Origin: Nocardioides litoris
GTDB taxonomy: Bacteria > Actinomycetota > Actinomycetes > Propionibacteriales > Nocardioidaceae
Direction of reading: 5' to 3'
DNA: 64,000 bases
Assembly (NCBI RefSeq): GCF_006346315.1
Contig: NZ_VDMR01000003.1
Span: forward strand, 62,001-126,000
In this document: positions 45,155 through 58,939 of the stretch, one piece after another
Position numbering within the stretch: position 1 is the first letter of the stretch
Layout: the number at the start of each line of letters is the position of its first letter
Position numbers and translations under genes: made by a program
The notes under the pieces: model-generated
The model's input: only the letters and a program-made list of their open reading frames with translations
The model's database searches: none
Told to the model about the DNA's origin: nothing

Positions 45155-45354
45155 CAGGCGGCCTTCGCGAGCTTCTTCTTGGTCACCTTGGTGCCGTCGA
45201 GGCGCACGAGCTGGCGCCGCTTGACGGTGTAGCCGGCGGGCAGGGTGCCCTCCTTCAGCATCCGGAGGGGGCAGCGGCCGCACTTCTTGCGCGACTCGCA
45301 GCACTTCACCTTCGGCAGCTTGGCGACAGTGCCCTTGCCTTTGCTCTTGCCCAC
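45154..45354 (-). CDS. Cys-rich basic mini-protein upstream of ferritin
   Basis: The 66-residue protein is very basic and has KVKCCESRKKCGRCPLRMLKEG with four Cys (two adjacent, then C-x5-C-x2-C), followed by a LPAGYTVKRRQLVRLDGTKVTKKKLAKA tail. This could bind zinc or an iron-sulfur cluster. No family with known function is recognised. It is the first gene of the ferritin pair and has one-base coupling to it. A role in iron release or sensing would be inference. Confidence 0.8.
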   Translation of the reverse strand: MGKSKGKGTVAKLPKVKCCESRKKCGRCPLRMLKEGTLPAGYTVKRRQLVRLDGTKVTKKKLAKAA

Positions 45355-45379
45355 GAAGGCAAGCCTAACCTAGCCAGGG

Positions 45380-47413
45380 TCAGTCGTCATCGAGCCCGTG
45401 TGCGTCCCTGATCACGGTGACGATGCCGCCCATGATCTCGGTCAGGCCGAAGTCCTTGGGCGTGTAGACCGCGGCCACGCCCGCCTCGAGCAGCCGCTTG
45501 CCGTCGGAGTCGGGGATGATGCCGCCGACGATGACCGGGACGTCGTCGAGGCCCTCGGCCCGCAGGCCCTCGAGCACCGCGGGCACCAGCTCCATGTGGC
45601 TGCCGGAGAGGATCGAGAGACCCACGCAGTGCACGTCCTCGGCCACGGCGGCCGAGACGATCTGCTGCGGCGTGAGCCGGATGCCCTGGTAGACGACCTC
45701 GAAGCCGGCGTCGCGGGCGCGGACGGCCACCTGCTCGGCGCCGTTGCTGTGGCCGTCGAGGCCGGGCTTGCCGACGAGCAGGCGCAGCCGGCCACCGAGC
45801 TCCTCGCCCGTGCGACGCACGCGCTCGCGCACCTCGGTGAGCTCGGCGCCCGCCTCGGCCACGCCGACGGCACCGCCGACGCCGGTCGGGGCGCGGAACT
45901 CGCCGAACACCTCTCGCAGCGTGCCGGCCCACTCCCCCGTGGTGGCGCCCGCGCGGGCGGCCTCGAGGGTGGCGGCCATCAGGTTCTGGTCGGTCTTGGC
46001 GTCGTCGGCCAGCCGCTTGAGCGCCGCCTCGACGGCGGCACCGTCGCGCTGGTCCTTCCAGGCCTGCAGGGAGTCGAGCGCCGCCTGCTCGGCCTTCGGA
46101 TCGGCGACCATGATCGCGCCGTCGAGGTCGGCGGTGAGCGGGGACGGCTCGGTGGTCTCGAACTTGTTGACGCCGACGATCACCTCCTCGCCGTTCTCGA
46201 TGCGGGCGCGGCGGGCGGCGTGGGCGGAGACGAGCTCCTGCTTCATGTAGCCGGACTCGACGGCGGCGATGGCGCCGCCCATGGCCTGCACACGGTCCAT
46301 CTCGGCCCGCGCGCTCTCGACGAGCTCGGCCACCTTGGCCTCGATGACGTGGCTGCCCTCGAAGATGTCGTCGTACTCCAGCAGGTCGGACTCGAAGGCG
46401 AGCACCTGCTGCAGGCGCAGCGACCACTGCTGGTCCCAGGGGCGCGGCAGGCCGAGCGCCTCGTTCCACGCCGGCAGCTGCAGCGCGCGGGCGCGGGCGT
46501 TCTTCGACAGCGTCACGCCGAGCATCTCGAGCACGATGCGCTGCACGTTGTTCTCGGGCTGGGCCTCGGTCAGGCCGAGGGAGTTGACCTGCACGCCGTA
46601 GCGGAACCGGCGCATCTTCGGGTCCTGCACGCCGTACCGCTCCCGGGTGATCTCGTCCCACAGCCGGGTGAAGGCCCGCATCTTGCAGGTCTCCTCGATG
46701 AAGCGGACGCCGGCGTTGACGAAGAAGGAGATGCGACCGACGACCTTCTCGAAGTCGTCGTCGGAGACCTGGCCGGAGCTCTTGACCTCGTCGAGCACGG
46801 CGATCGCCGTGCACAGGGCGTAGGCGAGCTCCTGCGTCGGGGTCGCACCCGCCTCCTGCAGGTGGTAGCTGCAGATGTTGATCGGGTTCCACTTGGGGAT
46901 CTCGTGGACGGTGTAGGCGATCATGTCACCGATCAGGCGCAGGGAGTGCTGCGGCGGGAACACGTAGGTGCCCCGCGAGAGGTACTCCTTGATGATGTCG
47001 TTCTGGGTCGTGCCCGCGAGCTGGTGGGCGACCTCCGACGGCTCGAGGTCGCCCCCCGGGACGGCGCCGGCCTGCTCCTCGGCGGCGACCTGGTAGAGGG
47101 CGAGCAGCCACATGGCGGTGGCGTTGATCGTCATCGAGGTGTTCATCCCGGTCAGCGGGATCTCCTCGAAGAGCCGGCGCATCTCGCCCAGGTGCATCAC
47201 GGGCACGCCGACCTTGCCGACCTCGCCGCGCGCGAGCACCGAGTCGGGGTCGTAGCCCGTCTGGGTCGGCAGGTCGAAGGCGACCGACAGGCCGGTCTGC
47301 CCCTTGGCCAGGTTGGTGCGGTAGAGCGCGTTGGACGCGGCGGCCGTGGAGTGGCCGGCGTAGGTGCGCATCACCCAGGGCTTGTCCTTGACGGGCCGCT
47401 CGGTCTCGGTCAT
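45380..47413 (-). CDS. meaA: B12-dependent ethylmalonyl-CoA mutase (MeaA type)
   Basis: The 677-residue single-chain enzyme has the TIM-barrel RTYAGHSTAAASNALYRTNLAKGQTGLSVAFDLPTQTGYD and a C-terminal cobalamin domain with the B12-ligand motif GKPGLDGHSNGAEQVAVRARDAGFEVV (DxHxxG). GLDGHSNG is more like ethylmalonyl-CoA mutase than methylmalonyl-CoA mutase, where GQDGHDRG is usual. It isomerises (2R)-ethylmalonyl-CoA to methylsuccinyl-CoA in acetyl-CoA assimilation. No crotonyl-CoA carboxylase/reductase is in the window. The adenosyltransferase at 48.5 kb could supply its cofactor. Confidence 0.88.
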   Translation of the reverse strand: MTETERPVKDKPWVMRTYAGHSTAAASNALYRTNLAKGQTGLSVAFDLPTQTGYDPDSVLARGEVGKVGVPVMHLGEMRRLFEEIPLTGMNTSMTINATAMWLLALYQVAAEEQAGAVPGGDLEPSEVAHQLAGTTQNDIIKEYLSRGTYVFPPQHSLRLIGDMIAYTVHEIPKWNPINICSYHLQEAGATPTQELAYALCTAIAVLDEVKSSGQVSDDDFEKVVGRISFFVNAGVRFIEETCKMRAFTRLWDEITRERYGVQDPKMRRFRYGVQVNSLGLTEAQPENNVQRIVLEMLGVTLSKNARARALQLPAWNEALGLPRPWDQQWSLRLQQVLAFESDLLEYDDIFEGSHVIEAKVAELVESARAEMDRVQAMGGAIAAVESGYMKQELVSAHAARRARIENGEEVIVGVNKFETTEPSPLTADLDGAIMVADPKAEQAALDSLQAWKDQRDGAAVEAALKRLADDAKTDQNLMAATLEAARAGATTGEWAGTLREVFGEFRAPTGVGGAVGVAEAGAELTEVRERVRRTGEELGGRLRLLVGKPGLDGHSNGAEQVAVRARDAGFEVVYQGIRLTPQQIVSAAVAEDVHCVGLSILSGSHMELVPAVLEGLRAEGLDDVPVIVGGIIPDSDGKRLLEAGVAAVYTPKDFGLTEIMGGIVTVIRDAHGLDDD

Positions 47414-47489
47414 GCGCCGAAGCCTAGGACCGAAGTTACCGGCTGTTAACCGCTTCGCGAGTGAAGTATCCGACAGCCCCGGGCGTTGC

Positions 47490-47795
47490 TCAGACCGCAG
47501 CCGCGTGCCGCTCGACCTCGACCAACCGGATCAGGTGGGTCATGTGGAGCAAGCGACGTACGGCGCCGTTGCAGCCGCGAAGCGTCACGTGGTGGTCGGC
47601 ACGGGCCGCCTGGCGGGAGGCGGCCGCGAGCACCCTGAGGGCGGTCACGTCGACCGAGCCGACCCCGCTGAGGTCGACGACGACCTGGTCGTGCGCGGCC
47701 AGCAGGTCGTAGAGGGCGGTGCGCACCTGCCAGGTGCTGCGGACGTCGAAGTCGCCCGCGAGCACCAGCGTCGGTCCGTCGGTCGCGATGTCCAT
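47490..47795 (-). CDS. STAS-domain anti-sigma factor antagonist-like protein
   Basis: The 101-residue protein is a single STAS domain (LVLAGDFDVRSTWQVRTALYDLL, VVVDLSGVGSVDVTALRVLAAA). The position of the phosphorylatable Ser in D-S-S-G-L is D-V-T-A-L here, so phosphorylation, if any, would be on Thr. It may antagonise the SigF-type anti-sigma factor at 14.4 kb, though they are 33 kb apart; this is inference. It is isolated between ecm and a membrane-protein gene. Confidence 0.82.
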   Translation of the reverse strand: MDIATDGPTLVLAGDFDVRSTWQVRTALYDLLAAHDQVVVDLSGVGSVDVTALRVLAAASRQAARADHHVTLRGCNGAVRRLLHMTHLIRLVEVERHAAAV

Positions 47796-47826
47796 GCCGG
47801 GCCTCCCGTGTGGGCTCTGTCACCCA

Positions 47827-48444
47827 CTATGACGCGGTCAGGCTCCCGGAGGTTGCATTCTCACGCCAGCGAGTTTCCGGAAGGTTCCACGCCAGGGCGC
47901 CCGTCGAGAGCCCGACCAGCGCCGCCCCGAGCGCGCCCTGCGGCGAGAAGATGTGGTCGGCGTGGACCAGGTAGCCCCCGAGCACCATGGGCAGGGCGAG
48001 CGCCGCCACCGCCGGGCCGCGCCGCAGGGTCGTGTCCACGACCAGCACCACCGCCGTCGCGATCAGCGACCACGACCCGACGCGGCCGAGGTCCTCGGCG
48101 GTCCGCAGCATCAGGGTGAAGTCGGCGCTGCGCTGGTAGCCGTCCTCCATCTGCGCGGTCACCCGACCCGCCACGACGCCGTACACGACGTCGAGGGAGG
48201 TGTAGAAGACCGCCCAGCCGAAGGCGCCCACCCGCACCAGCCACGCGAGCGGGTCGACCCGTCCGCGCACCAGCAGCGCCAGGGCGACCCCGACGAGCGG
48301 GAAGAGGACGAGGCCGCCGAGGTGGACGACGTACCACTGGTCGGCGTTGGCGGGCAGCAGGCGGTGCGGGTGGAACAGGCCCGCCGCGCCGAGGCCCACC
48401 CCCGGGACCGCGAGCACGACCGCTGGGAGGAGTCGGGGGCTCAT
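47827..48444 (-). CDS. Integral membrane protein, unknown function
   Basis: The 205-residue protein has six or so hydrophobic segments. A short stretch with conserved-looking His (FHPHRLLPANADQWYVVHLGGL) lies near the N-terminus. No named family is recognised. It is divergent from the cobalamin adenosyltransferase gene, with 18 bases between the starts. Confidence 0.68.
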   Translation of the reverse strand: MSPRLLPAVVLAVPGVGLGAAGLFHPHRLLPANADQWYVVHLGGLVLFPLVGVALALLVRGRVDPLAWLVRVGAFGWAVFYTSLDVVYGVVAGRVTAQMEDGYQRSADFTLMLRTAEDLGRVGSWSLIATAVVLVVDTTLRRGPAVAALALPMVLGGYLVHADHIFSPQGALGAALVGLSTGALAWNLPETRWRENATSGSLTAS

Positions 48445-48462
48445 CTCGCTACTGTGCCCGGC

Positions 48463-49035
48463 ATGGTCAACCTCACCCGGATCTACACGCGCACCGGCGA
48501 CGGCGGGGAGACCCGTCTCGGCGACATGAGCGTGACGACCAAGAACGACCCGCGCCTGCACGCCTACGCCGACGTCGACGAGGCCAACGCGCACCTCGGG
48601 GTCGCGGTGGCCATCGGCGGGCTCGACGACGACGTGGTCCGCATCGTCACACACGTGCAGAACGACCTCTTCGACGTCGGGGCCGACTTCTGCACCCCCG
48701 TCGTCCCCGACCCGGAGTACCCGCCGCTGCGGATCACCCAGGACTACGTCGACCGGCTCGAGGCCTGGTGCGACGAGTACAACGAGCCCCTGGAGAAGCT
48801 GCGCTCCTTCATCATCAACGGCGGCACCCCCGGCGCCGCCCACCTGCACGTCGCCCGGACCGTCGTGCGCCGGGCCGAGCGGTCGGCCTGGGCCGCGTGG
48901 TCGGAGCACGAGGCGAGCATGAACAAGCTCGCGATCACCTACCTCAACCGGCTCTCGGACCTGGTGTTCATCCTGGCCCGGCACGCCAACCGCGAGCGCG
49001 GCGACGTGCTCTGGGTGCCGGGCGGGGAGCGGTAG
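48463..49035 (+). CDS. Cob(I)alamin adenosyltransferase, PduO type
   Basis: The 190-residue enzyme has the PduO signature IYTRTGDGGETRLGDMSVTTKNDPRLHAYADVDEANAHLG, plus HLHVARTVVRRAERSAW and the C-terminal YLNRLSDLVFILARHAN. It transfers adenosine from ATP to cob(I)alamin to make coenzyme B12. The mutase at 45.4-47.4 kb needs this cofactor, so a functional link is plausible though no operon exists. The ATG is at 48463. Confidence 0.94.
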   Translation: MVNLTRIYTRTGDGGETRLGDMSVTTKNDPRLHAYADVDEANAHLGVAVAIGGLDDDVVRIVTHVQNDLFDVGADFCTPVVPDPEYPPLRITQDYVDRLEAWCDEYNEPLEKLRSFIINGGTPGAAHLHVARTVVRRAERSAWAAWSEHEASMNKLAITYLNRLSDLVFILARHANRERGDVLWVPGGER

Positions 49036-49039
49036 CCCG

Positions 49040-49837
49040 CTACGAGACCAGGGTCGGCTGGACCTCGACCACCTGCAGGCCCTGCGGCGTCCCGGGCACG
49101 GTCAGCGTGCCGAGCAGCCCGGTCCACGGTCCGCCGTCGACGCGGTAGCGGCCGGCGTACGTCGTGTCGAGCCGTACCTGCACCGCTCCCTTGCGCAGGT
49201 ACTCGTGGGTGACGTCGCCCGCCGGGTAGGGCGCCCCCGGTCCGGCCGTGGTCGCCTGCTCCCCGTCGCCCCACACCCAGGTGTACGACGCCGGCGTCGC
49301 CTCCACCTCCACCTGGCGGCCGAGCAGCGTGAACGCGTGCGTCACAGGCTCGTCGTCCTCGGTGTAGAAGAAGGTCTCGAAGTTGACCGCCGTGCGGCCG
49401 TTGGGCGGCTGCACCTGCAGCTCGCTGGCCGGCCACGAGTAGGACTCGAACGCCCGCTGCACCATCGCCGGCGTCACCTGCGGCGGCGCGGCCGCGGCCG
49501 GGAGCTCGCGATCGCAGTAGGACCCGCCAGTGTCTGCGCCGTCAACGAAGACCGAGTACTGCGTGCCGAACACGCCGTCGACCGAACAGGGTTGCGCTCC
49601 GTAGCACTGCTGGGCCCCTCCGAGACCGCATGCAACGTCCGGGACGAGCGTCACGCTTCTCCCATCGCCGCTGGTCGGCGCAACTGCGGAAGATTGACTG
49701 GCTGAATCCCGGTCGCCCACTTGTGTATTCATCCACCCAACGTTCGGCGGGCCAGGCGATGGCTCTTTCCCAACACCGACGTTCATTGGCACCAGGGCCA
49801 GGACCTGGCTTACGAATAGGAGCGCAGCGCCCCTCAC
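49040..49837 (-). CDS. Exported PKD-like domain protein
   Basis: The 265-residue product has a signal peptide (RGAALLFVSQVLALVPMNVG) and a C-terminal beta-sandwich: ASYTWVWGDGEQATTAGPG...VTHEYLRKGAVQVRL is the PKD pattern (WxxGDG, HxY). Four Cys in the middle (around 75-115) could form disulfides. The GTG at 49837 overlaps the stop of the upstream lipoprotein by four bases (GTGA). It converges with the adenosyltransferase with a 4-base gap. Base composition in the 5' part is clearly less GC-rich than the surroundings. Confidence 0.78.
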   Translation of the reverse strand: MRGAALLFVSQVLALVPMNVGVGKEPSPGPPNVGWMNTQVGDRDSASQSSAVAPTSGDGRSVTLVPDVACGLGGAQQCYGAQPCSVDGVFGTQYSVFVDGADTGGSYCDRELPAAAAPPQVTPAMVQRAFESYSWPASELQVQPPNGRTAVNFETFFYTEDDEPVTHAFTLLGRQVEVEATPASYTWVWGDGEQATTAGPGAPYPAGDVTHEYLRKGAVQVRLDTTYAGRYRVDGGPWTGLLGTLTVPGTPQGLQVVEVQPTLVS

Positions 49838-50379
49838 GTGAGTTCCGTCAGATCCGTGACAACCCACGTGCCCTTGACCTTGCGCACGCTCACTTGAAAG
49901 GACGACGGCCCTCCATCGAAGCGCTGCACCACCTTGCCGCCCGCATCGAGGATCCGACCCGGCGCGGTGTCGAGGTCGTAATCAAATATCAGGAAGCCGT
50001 TGCGGCGGCCCAGGGGACGGATCGCCGTGACACTTCCTTCGCCAACCTCGGCGGAACCGCCCGAGCGGTAAACGTCGTCGACCGAGTCCGCAAATTGCTT
50101 ACAGGCAGAACATGTCGACGTCATTCGGCGGTAGACGCTCGTGTCCCCCGTCCGCTGCATTTCGAAGGCCTCGGACTGGAACCGCCGGAGGAACTCTTGT
50201 GCTGTTTCGGTGCTCGTTTCCGTGATTGACGGCGTGGGGGGCGCAGAAGTGGGCTGCCCAGATACGGGGGGCGGACTCGCCGTCGGATCGGCGAATCGGG
50301 GTTCCGGGTCGGACTGACAGCCGGTCAGCAGGACCAGACCGGCCAGGGCGGCCGCGAGCGCGGCGCGGTGTGGACGCAT
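49834..50379 (-). CDS. Lipoprotein of DUF6318 type
   Basis: The 181-residue product has a signal with lipobox LLTGC (Cys ~21) and a Pro/Thr-rich spacer. The mature domain ETAQEFLRRFQSEAFEMQRTGDTSVYRRMTSTCSACKQF is similar to DUF6318 proteins, often found with PKD-like exported proteins in actinobacteria. The C-x2-C in STCSACKQF is conserved in the family. It is translationally coupled to the PKD-like gene downstream. Base composition is AT-richer than the flanks. Confidence 0.75.
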   Translation of the reverse strand: MRPHRAALAAALAGLVLLTGCQSDPEPRFADPTASPPPVSGQPTSAPPTPSITETSTETAQEFLRRFQSEAFEMQRTGDTSVYRRMTSTCSACKQFADSVDDVYRSGGSAEVGEGSVTAIRPLGRRNGFLIFDYDLDTAPGRILDAGGKVVQRFDGGPSSFQVSVRKVKGTWVVTDLTELT

Positions 50380-50459
50380 GGTGAGCACTCCCGAGAGAAG
50401 AGGACCTGCGGGCACCGTACCCACGCCCCGCCGCCGGCGTCGATGCCCGCGCCCGCACC

Positions 50460-50596
50460 TGTGGACGACGGCGCTGGGTGGCCGTGCGCAGGCAACTCCC
50501 TCACCGCTGGACCCGCTCACCCGCCCGAATGCGGGCGGGTAGGTGCACCGGACGGTGAGTTGCATGCGCGCGGCCCGGGCACGCACCTGTGGACAA
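50460..50596. other. Intergenic region with DnaA-box-like sites and a hairpin
   Basis: TGTGGACAA at 50588-50596 reads TTGTCCACA on the other strand, the standard actinobacterial DnaA box. TGTGGACGA at 50460-50468 is a one-mismatch variant; both lie in a shared GCACCTGTGGAC context. A 9-bp hairpin ACCCGCCCG-AATG-CGGGCGGGT spans 50519-50540. The region is 269 bases between divergent genes. Confidence 0.45.
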
Positions 50597-50648
50597 CCCG
50601 TTCGGGCCCCCAGGACTGTCCCCGGTGCGTGCCACGATGGACGGCGTC

Positions 50649-53809
<3,161 letters not shown>

Positions 53810-53813
<4 letters not shown>

Positions 53814-54526
53814 CCGGGCAGCCGCCCGACGAAGTCGAGCAGGGCCTGGGCGAAGAGGTCGGGCTGGTCGAGGTTGGCCACGTGGGCCGCGCCCGGGATG
53901 ACACGCACCTCGGCGTGCGGGCAGGCCCGCCGGAAGGTCCGGACACCCAGCCGGAACTGGTCCCAGCGGCCGTTGAGGAACAGCACCGGGCAGCGCACGC
54001 CGTGCAGCATCGACGGCCGGCAGTGGGTCATCACCTCGCGCCACGCGTCGGGCGTGGCGTCGAAGTAGTAGCCGCCGGCGATGACCGGCTCGATCATCTC
54101 GGCGGGGTAGACCCGCCGCAGGACCCGGTCGTTGATGCGCGTCATCCGCTCCGGTCCGATGCGGTCGGTGAGCGCGGCGACCCCGCGGTAGATCGCGGCC
54201 CCGGGGCCGACGGGAGCCGCCGAGCAGTCGGCGAGCACCAGCCCGGCCAGCGAGGCGTGGTGCCGCTGGGCGTGCGCCATGGCGACGTACCCGCCCAGCG
54301 AGTGCCCGACGACCACGGTGGGCGCCGGGTGGGCGGTGACCGCCTCCTGCACCACCTCCGCGCACCGGTCGAGGGTGAACCGCTCCCCCACCCGGCTGCC
54401 GTGCCCCGGCAGGTCGACGCGGACGACGTCGACGTGCGGCTCGAGCAGCGGCACCTGCGGCAGCCACTGGCTGCTCGCCAGCCGCGAGCCGTGCACCAGC
54501 ACGATCCGGGGCCGCGGCCCGCTCAC
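53810..54526 (-). CDS. Alpha/beta hydrolase
   Basis: The 238-residue protein has the canonical HG (VLVHGS), nucleophile elbow VVGHSLGGYVAMAHA, Asp in LNGRWDQFR and His in IPGAAHVANLDQP. The substrate is unknown. The GTG start overlaps the MFS stop by four bases (GTGA), and its stop shares four bases with the SNF2 stop on the other strand. Confidence 0.9.
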
Positions 54527-55665
54527 GCGGAGACCTTGGCCACCGGGGCGCGGGTCGCCAGGGCGAGCAGCGCCGCCGGGACCATGAGCACGGCGATGAC
54601 CTGCAGCGAGTCGAGCGTGCCGACGCGGTCGCCGAGCGCGCCGAGGAGGGGCGGGCCGGCCAGGAACGCGGCGTACCCGATGGTCGAGACCACGCTGACC
54701 CGCGCCGCCGCACCGACCGGGTCGTCGGCCGCCGCGCTCATGCCGACCGGGAAACCGAGCGACGCCCCGAGACCCCACACCAGGCACCCGAGGGCGACGA
54801 GGGGCCAGGCCGGGGCGTGCACGACGAGGACGACCCCGACGGCGACGAGACCGGCCGTGGCCCACAGGGCGGGCACCCGGCCCCACCGGTCGAGCACCTG
54901 GGGGCCGACCAGCCGGCCCAGCGTCATCGCGCTCACGAAGCCGGCGTACCCGGCCACCCCCACCCAGTCGGCCGCCCCGTGGCCGTCGACGAGCGCCAGC
55001 GCGAGCCAGTCGTTGGCCGAGCCCTCGCCCGCGGCGAAGGTCAGCACCATCAGGCCGACCAGCAGGGTGCGCGGCTCGAGCCAGGCCCCCGCGGCGCCCG
55101 AGCCGCCCTCGACCCGCACCGCGGGCAGGAACCCGGCCGTGGCGGCCAGGACCACCGGTACCGACAGCAGAGCGAGCACCGGCAGGTGCACCGACATCGG
55201 TACACCGACCCGGACGACGAGCACGCCGAGAAGCGCCCCGCCGACGGTCCCGAGGCTGAAGGCGGCGTGGAAGCGCGGCATCACCGTGCGCCCGACCCGG
55301 CGCTCGACCTCGGCGCCCTCGACGTTCATCGCCACGTCCCAGACCCCCACCCCGGCGCCGTACAGCACGAGGCCGGCGACCGTCACCGGCACCGAGGCAG
55401 CCAGGTCGGCCCCCAGCGGCGCGAGGACCAACCCGGCCGTGGCCAGGGCGAGGCCGCCGCGCAGCACGGGCGCGGGGCCCCACCGCGCCACGAGCGCGCC
55501 GGTGGTGGGCAGCGCGACCAGCGAGCCGACCGCGATGGCGAGCAGCAGCAGGCCGAGCCCGCCGTTGCCGAGCGAGAGGGCCTCACGCAGGTCGGGGACC
55601 CGCGAGACGAAGGAGGCGAACAACGCGCCGTTGAGCGCGAAGACCGCCGCGACGCGGCCGACCAC
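54523..55665 (-). CDS. MFS transporter (12 TM)
   Basis: The 380-residue protein has ~12 hydrophobic segments and MFS features: FVSRVPDLREAL at the N-terminus, and a motif-A-like region around LVARWGPAPVLRGG. It belongs to the small MFS group often annotated as a sugar or unknown-solute transporter. The GTG start lies immediately after the DUF2550 stop (adjacent, no gap), and the downstream hydrolase is coupled, giving a three-gene unit. Confidence 0.87.
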   Translation of the reverse strand: MVGRVAAVFALNGALFASFVSRVPDLREALSLGNGGLGLLLLAIAVGSLVALPTTGALVARWGPAPVLRGGLALATAGLVLAPLGADLAASVPVTVAGLVLYGAGVGVWDVAMNVEGAEVERRVGRTVMPRFHAAFSLGTVGGALLGVLVVRVGVPMSVHLPVLALLSVPVVLAATAGFLPAVRVEGGSGAAGAWLEPRTLLVGLMVLTFAAGEGSANDWLALALVDGHGAADWVGVAGYAGFVSAMTLGRLVGPQVLDRWGRVPALWATAGLVAVGVVLVVHAPAWPLVALGCLVWGLGASLGFPVGMSAAADDPVGAAARVSVVSTIGYAAFLAGPPLLGALGDRVGTLDSLQVIAVLMVPAALLALATRAPVAKVSA

Positions 55666-56106
55666 TCAGCGGTTCCAGTCGGTGCCGGGAGGCCGGGCCT
55701 CGAGCCAGGACTGGAAGCCGGTCAGCGATGCCTCGCTCATGGCGAGCTCGACCGGGCCGTCGGTCGACTGGCAGCAGATGACGAGGTGGTCGGGGTAGAG
55801 CGAGGTCTGCTCGGCGCCCAGGGGTTGCCGACGACCGTCGTAGCTCAGCGACTCCCGCGGCCACGCCCGGCGGGGCCGCGAGGACAGCGAGAACACCCGG
55901 AACCACTCGAGGGTCTCGCCGGAGTAGCGACCGACCCCGAGAACCCAACCGCGCCCGTCCCCGGAGGGACGGACGCGGTGGCTGAGCTCGAAGGTGCCGC
56001 CCTGGCGGCCGATGACGCGGCGGCGGACCACCAGCGCGAGGCCGTACAGGAGGACGAGGATCAGGAGGGCGCCCGCGACGTCGATGGTCCACTGCCACCA
56101 CGGCAT
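55666..56106 (-). CDS. DUF2550 family protein
   Basis: The 146-residue protein has one N-terminal membrane segment (DVAGALLILVLLYGLALVVRRR) and a soluble domain with GRYSGETLEWFRVFSLSSRPRRAWPRESLSY. This matches DUF2550, a family typically found directly downstream of atpC in actinobacteria, as here. Function is unknown. Confidence 0.87.
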   Translation of the reverse strand: MPWWQWTIDVAGALLILVLLYGLALVVRRRVIGRQGGTFELSHRVRPSGDGRGWVLGVGRYSGETLEWFRVFSLSSRPRRAWPRESLSYDGRRQPLGAEQTSLYPDHLVICCQSTDGPVELAMSEASLTGFQSWLEARPPGTDWNR

Positions 56107-56131
56107 GTCGATGGGTCTGCCCCTCTGCTCC

Positions 56132-56149
56132 CTCCCCGGTGCCGGGGAG
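56132..56149 (-). terminator. Stem-loop between atpC and the DUF2550 gene
   Basis: CTCCCCGG and CCGGGGAG form an 8-bp inverted repeat (about 7 bp with a GTGC loop). It lies between the atpC stop and the next gene on the same strand and could end or weaken the ATP synthase message. Confidence 0.45.
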
Positions 56150-56168
56150 CGTCAGACTAGCGGGTGCC

Positions 56169-56555
56169 TCACCGGGCCCGGTCGACGGCCTGGAGCTGGG
56201 CCTCGTAGTGCCGGATGCGGTCGTCGTCGAGCTCCGCGGCGGTGCGGAGCTCGCCGAGCTCCGCCCGCACCGCGTTCTCGTCGATCTCCTCGGCGAGCAG
56301 GGCCCGGCCCGAGAGGATCGAGACCCGGTCGTCGGCGACCGAGACGAACCCGCCGTCGAGGGCGGCGACGATCTTGCCGTCGACGCCGTCGATCTCCACC
56401 GCCGACTCGGTCAGCAGCGAGAGCAACGGAGCGTGGCCCCGCAGGATGCCGATGTCACCCTCGACGGTGCGGGCGATGACCGACGTGGCCTCGCCGGACC
56501 ACACGGTCCGGTCGGCCGCGACGAGCTCCACCTGGAGCGAGCCTTCGCCTGCCAT
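56169..56555 (-). CDS. atpC: ATP synthase epsilon chain
   Basis: The 128-residue subunit has the N-terminal beta-sandwich LQVELVAADRTVWSGEATSVIARTVEGDIGILRGHAPLLSLL, a match to the epsilon family, and a C-terminal helical hairpin. It couples the central stalk to the ring and can inhibit ATP hydrolysis. It is the last gene of the operon, one base after atpD. Confidence 0.95.
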   Translation of the reverse strand: MAGEGSLQVELVAADRTVWSGEATSVIARTVEGDIGILRGHAPLLSLLTESAVEIDGVDGKIVAALDGGFVSVADDRVSILSGRALLAEEIDENAVRAELGELRTAAELDDDRIRHYEAQLQAVDRAR

Positions 56556-56556
56556 G

Positions 56557-58931
<2,375 letters not shown>

Positions 58932-58939
58932 GGCGGCGC

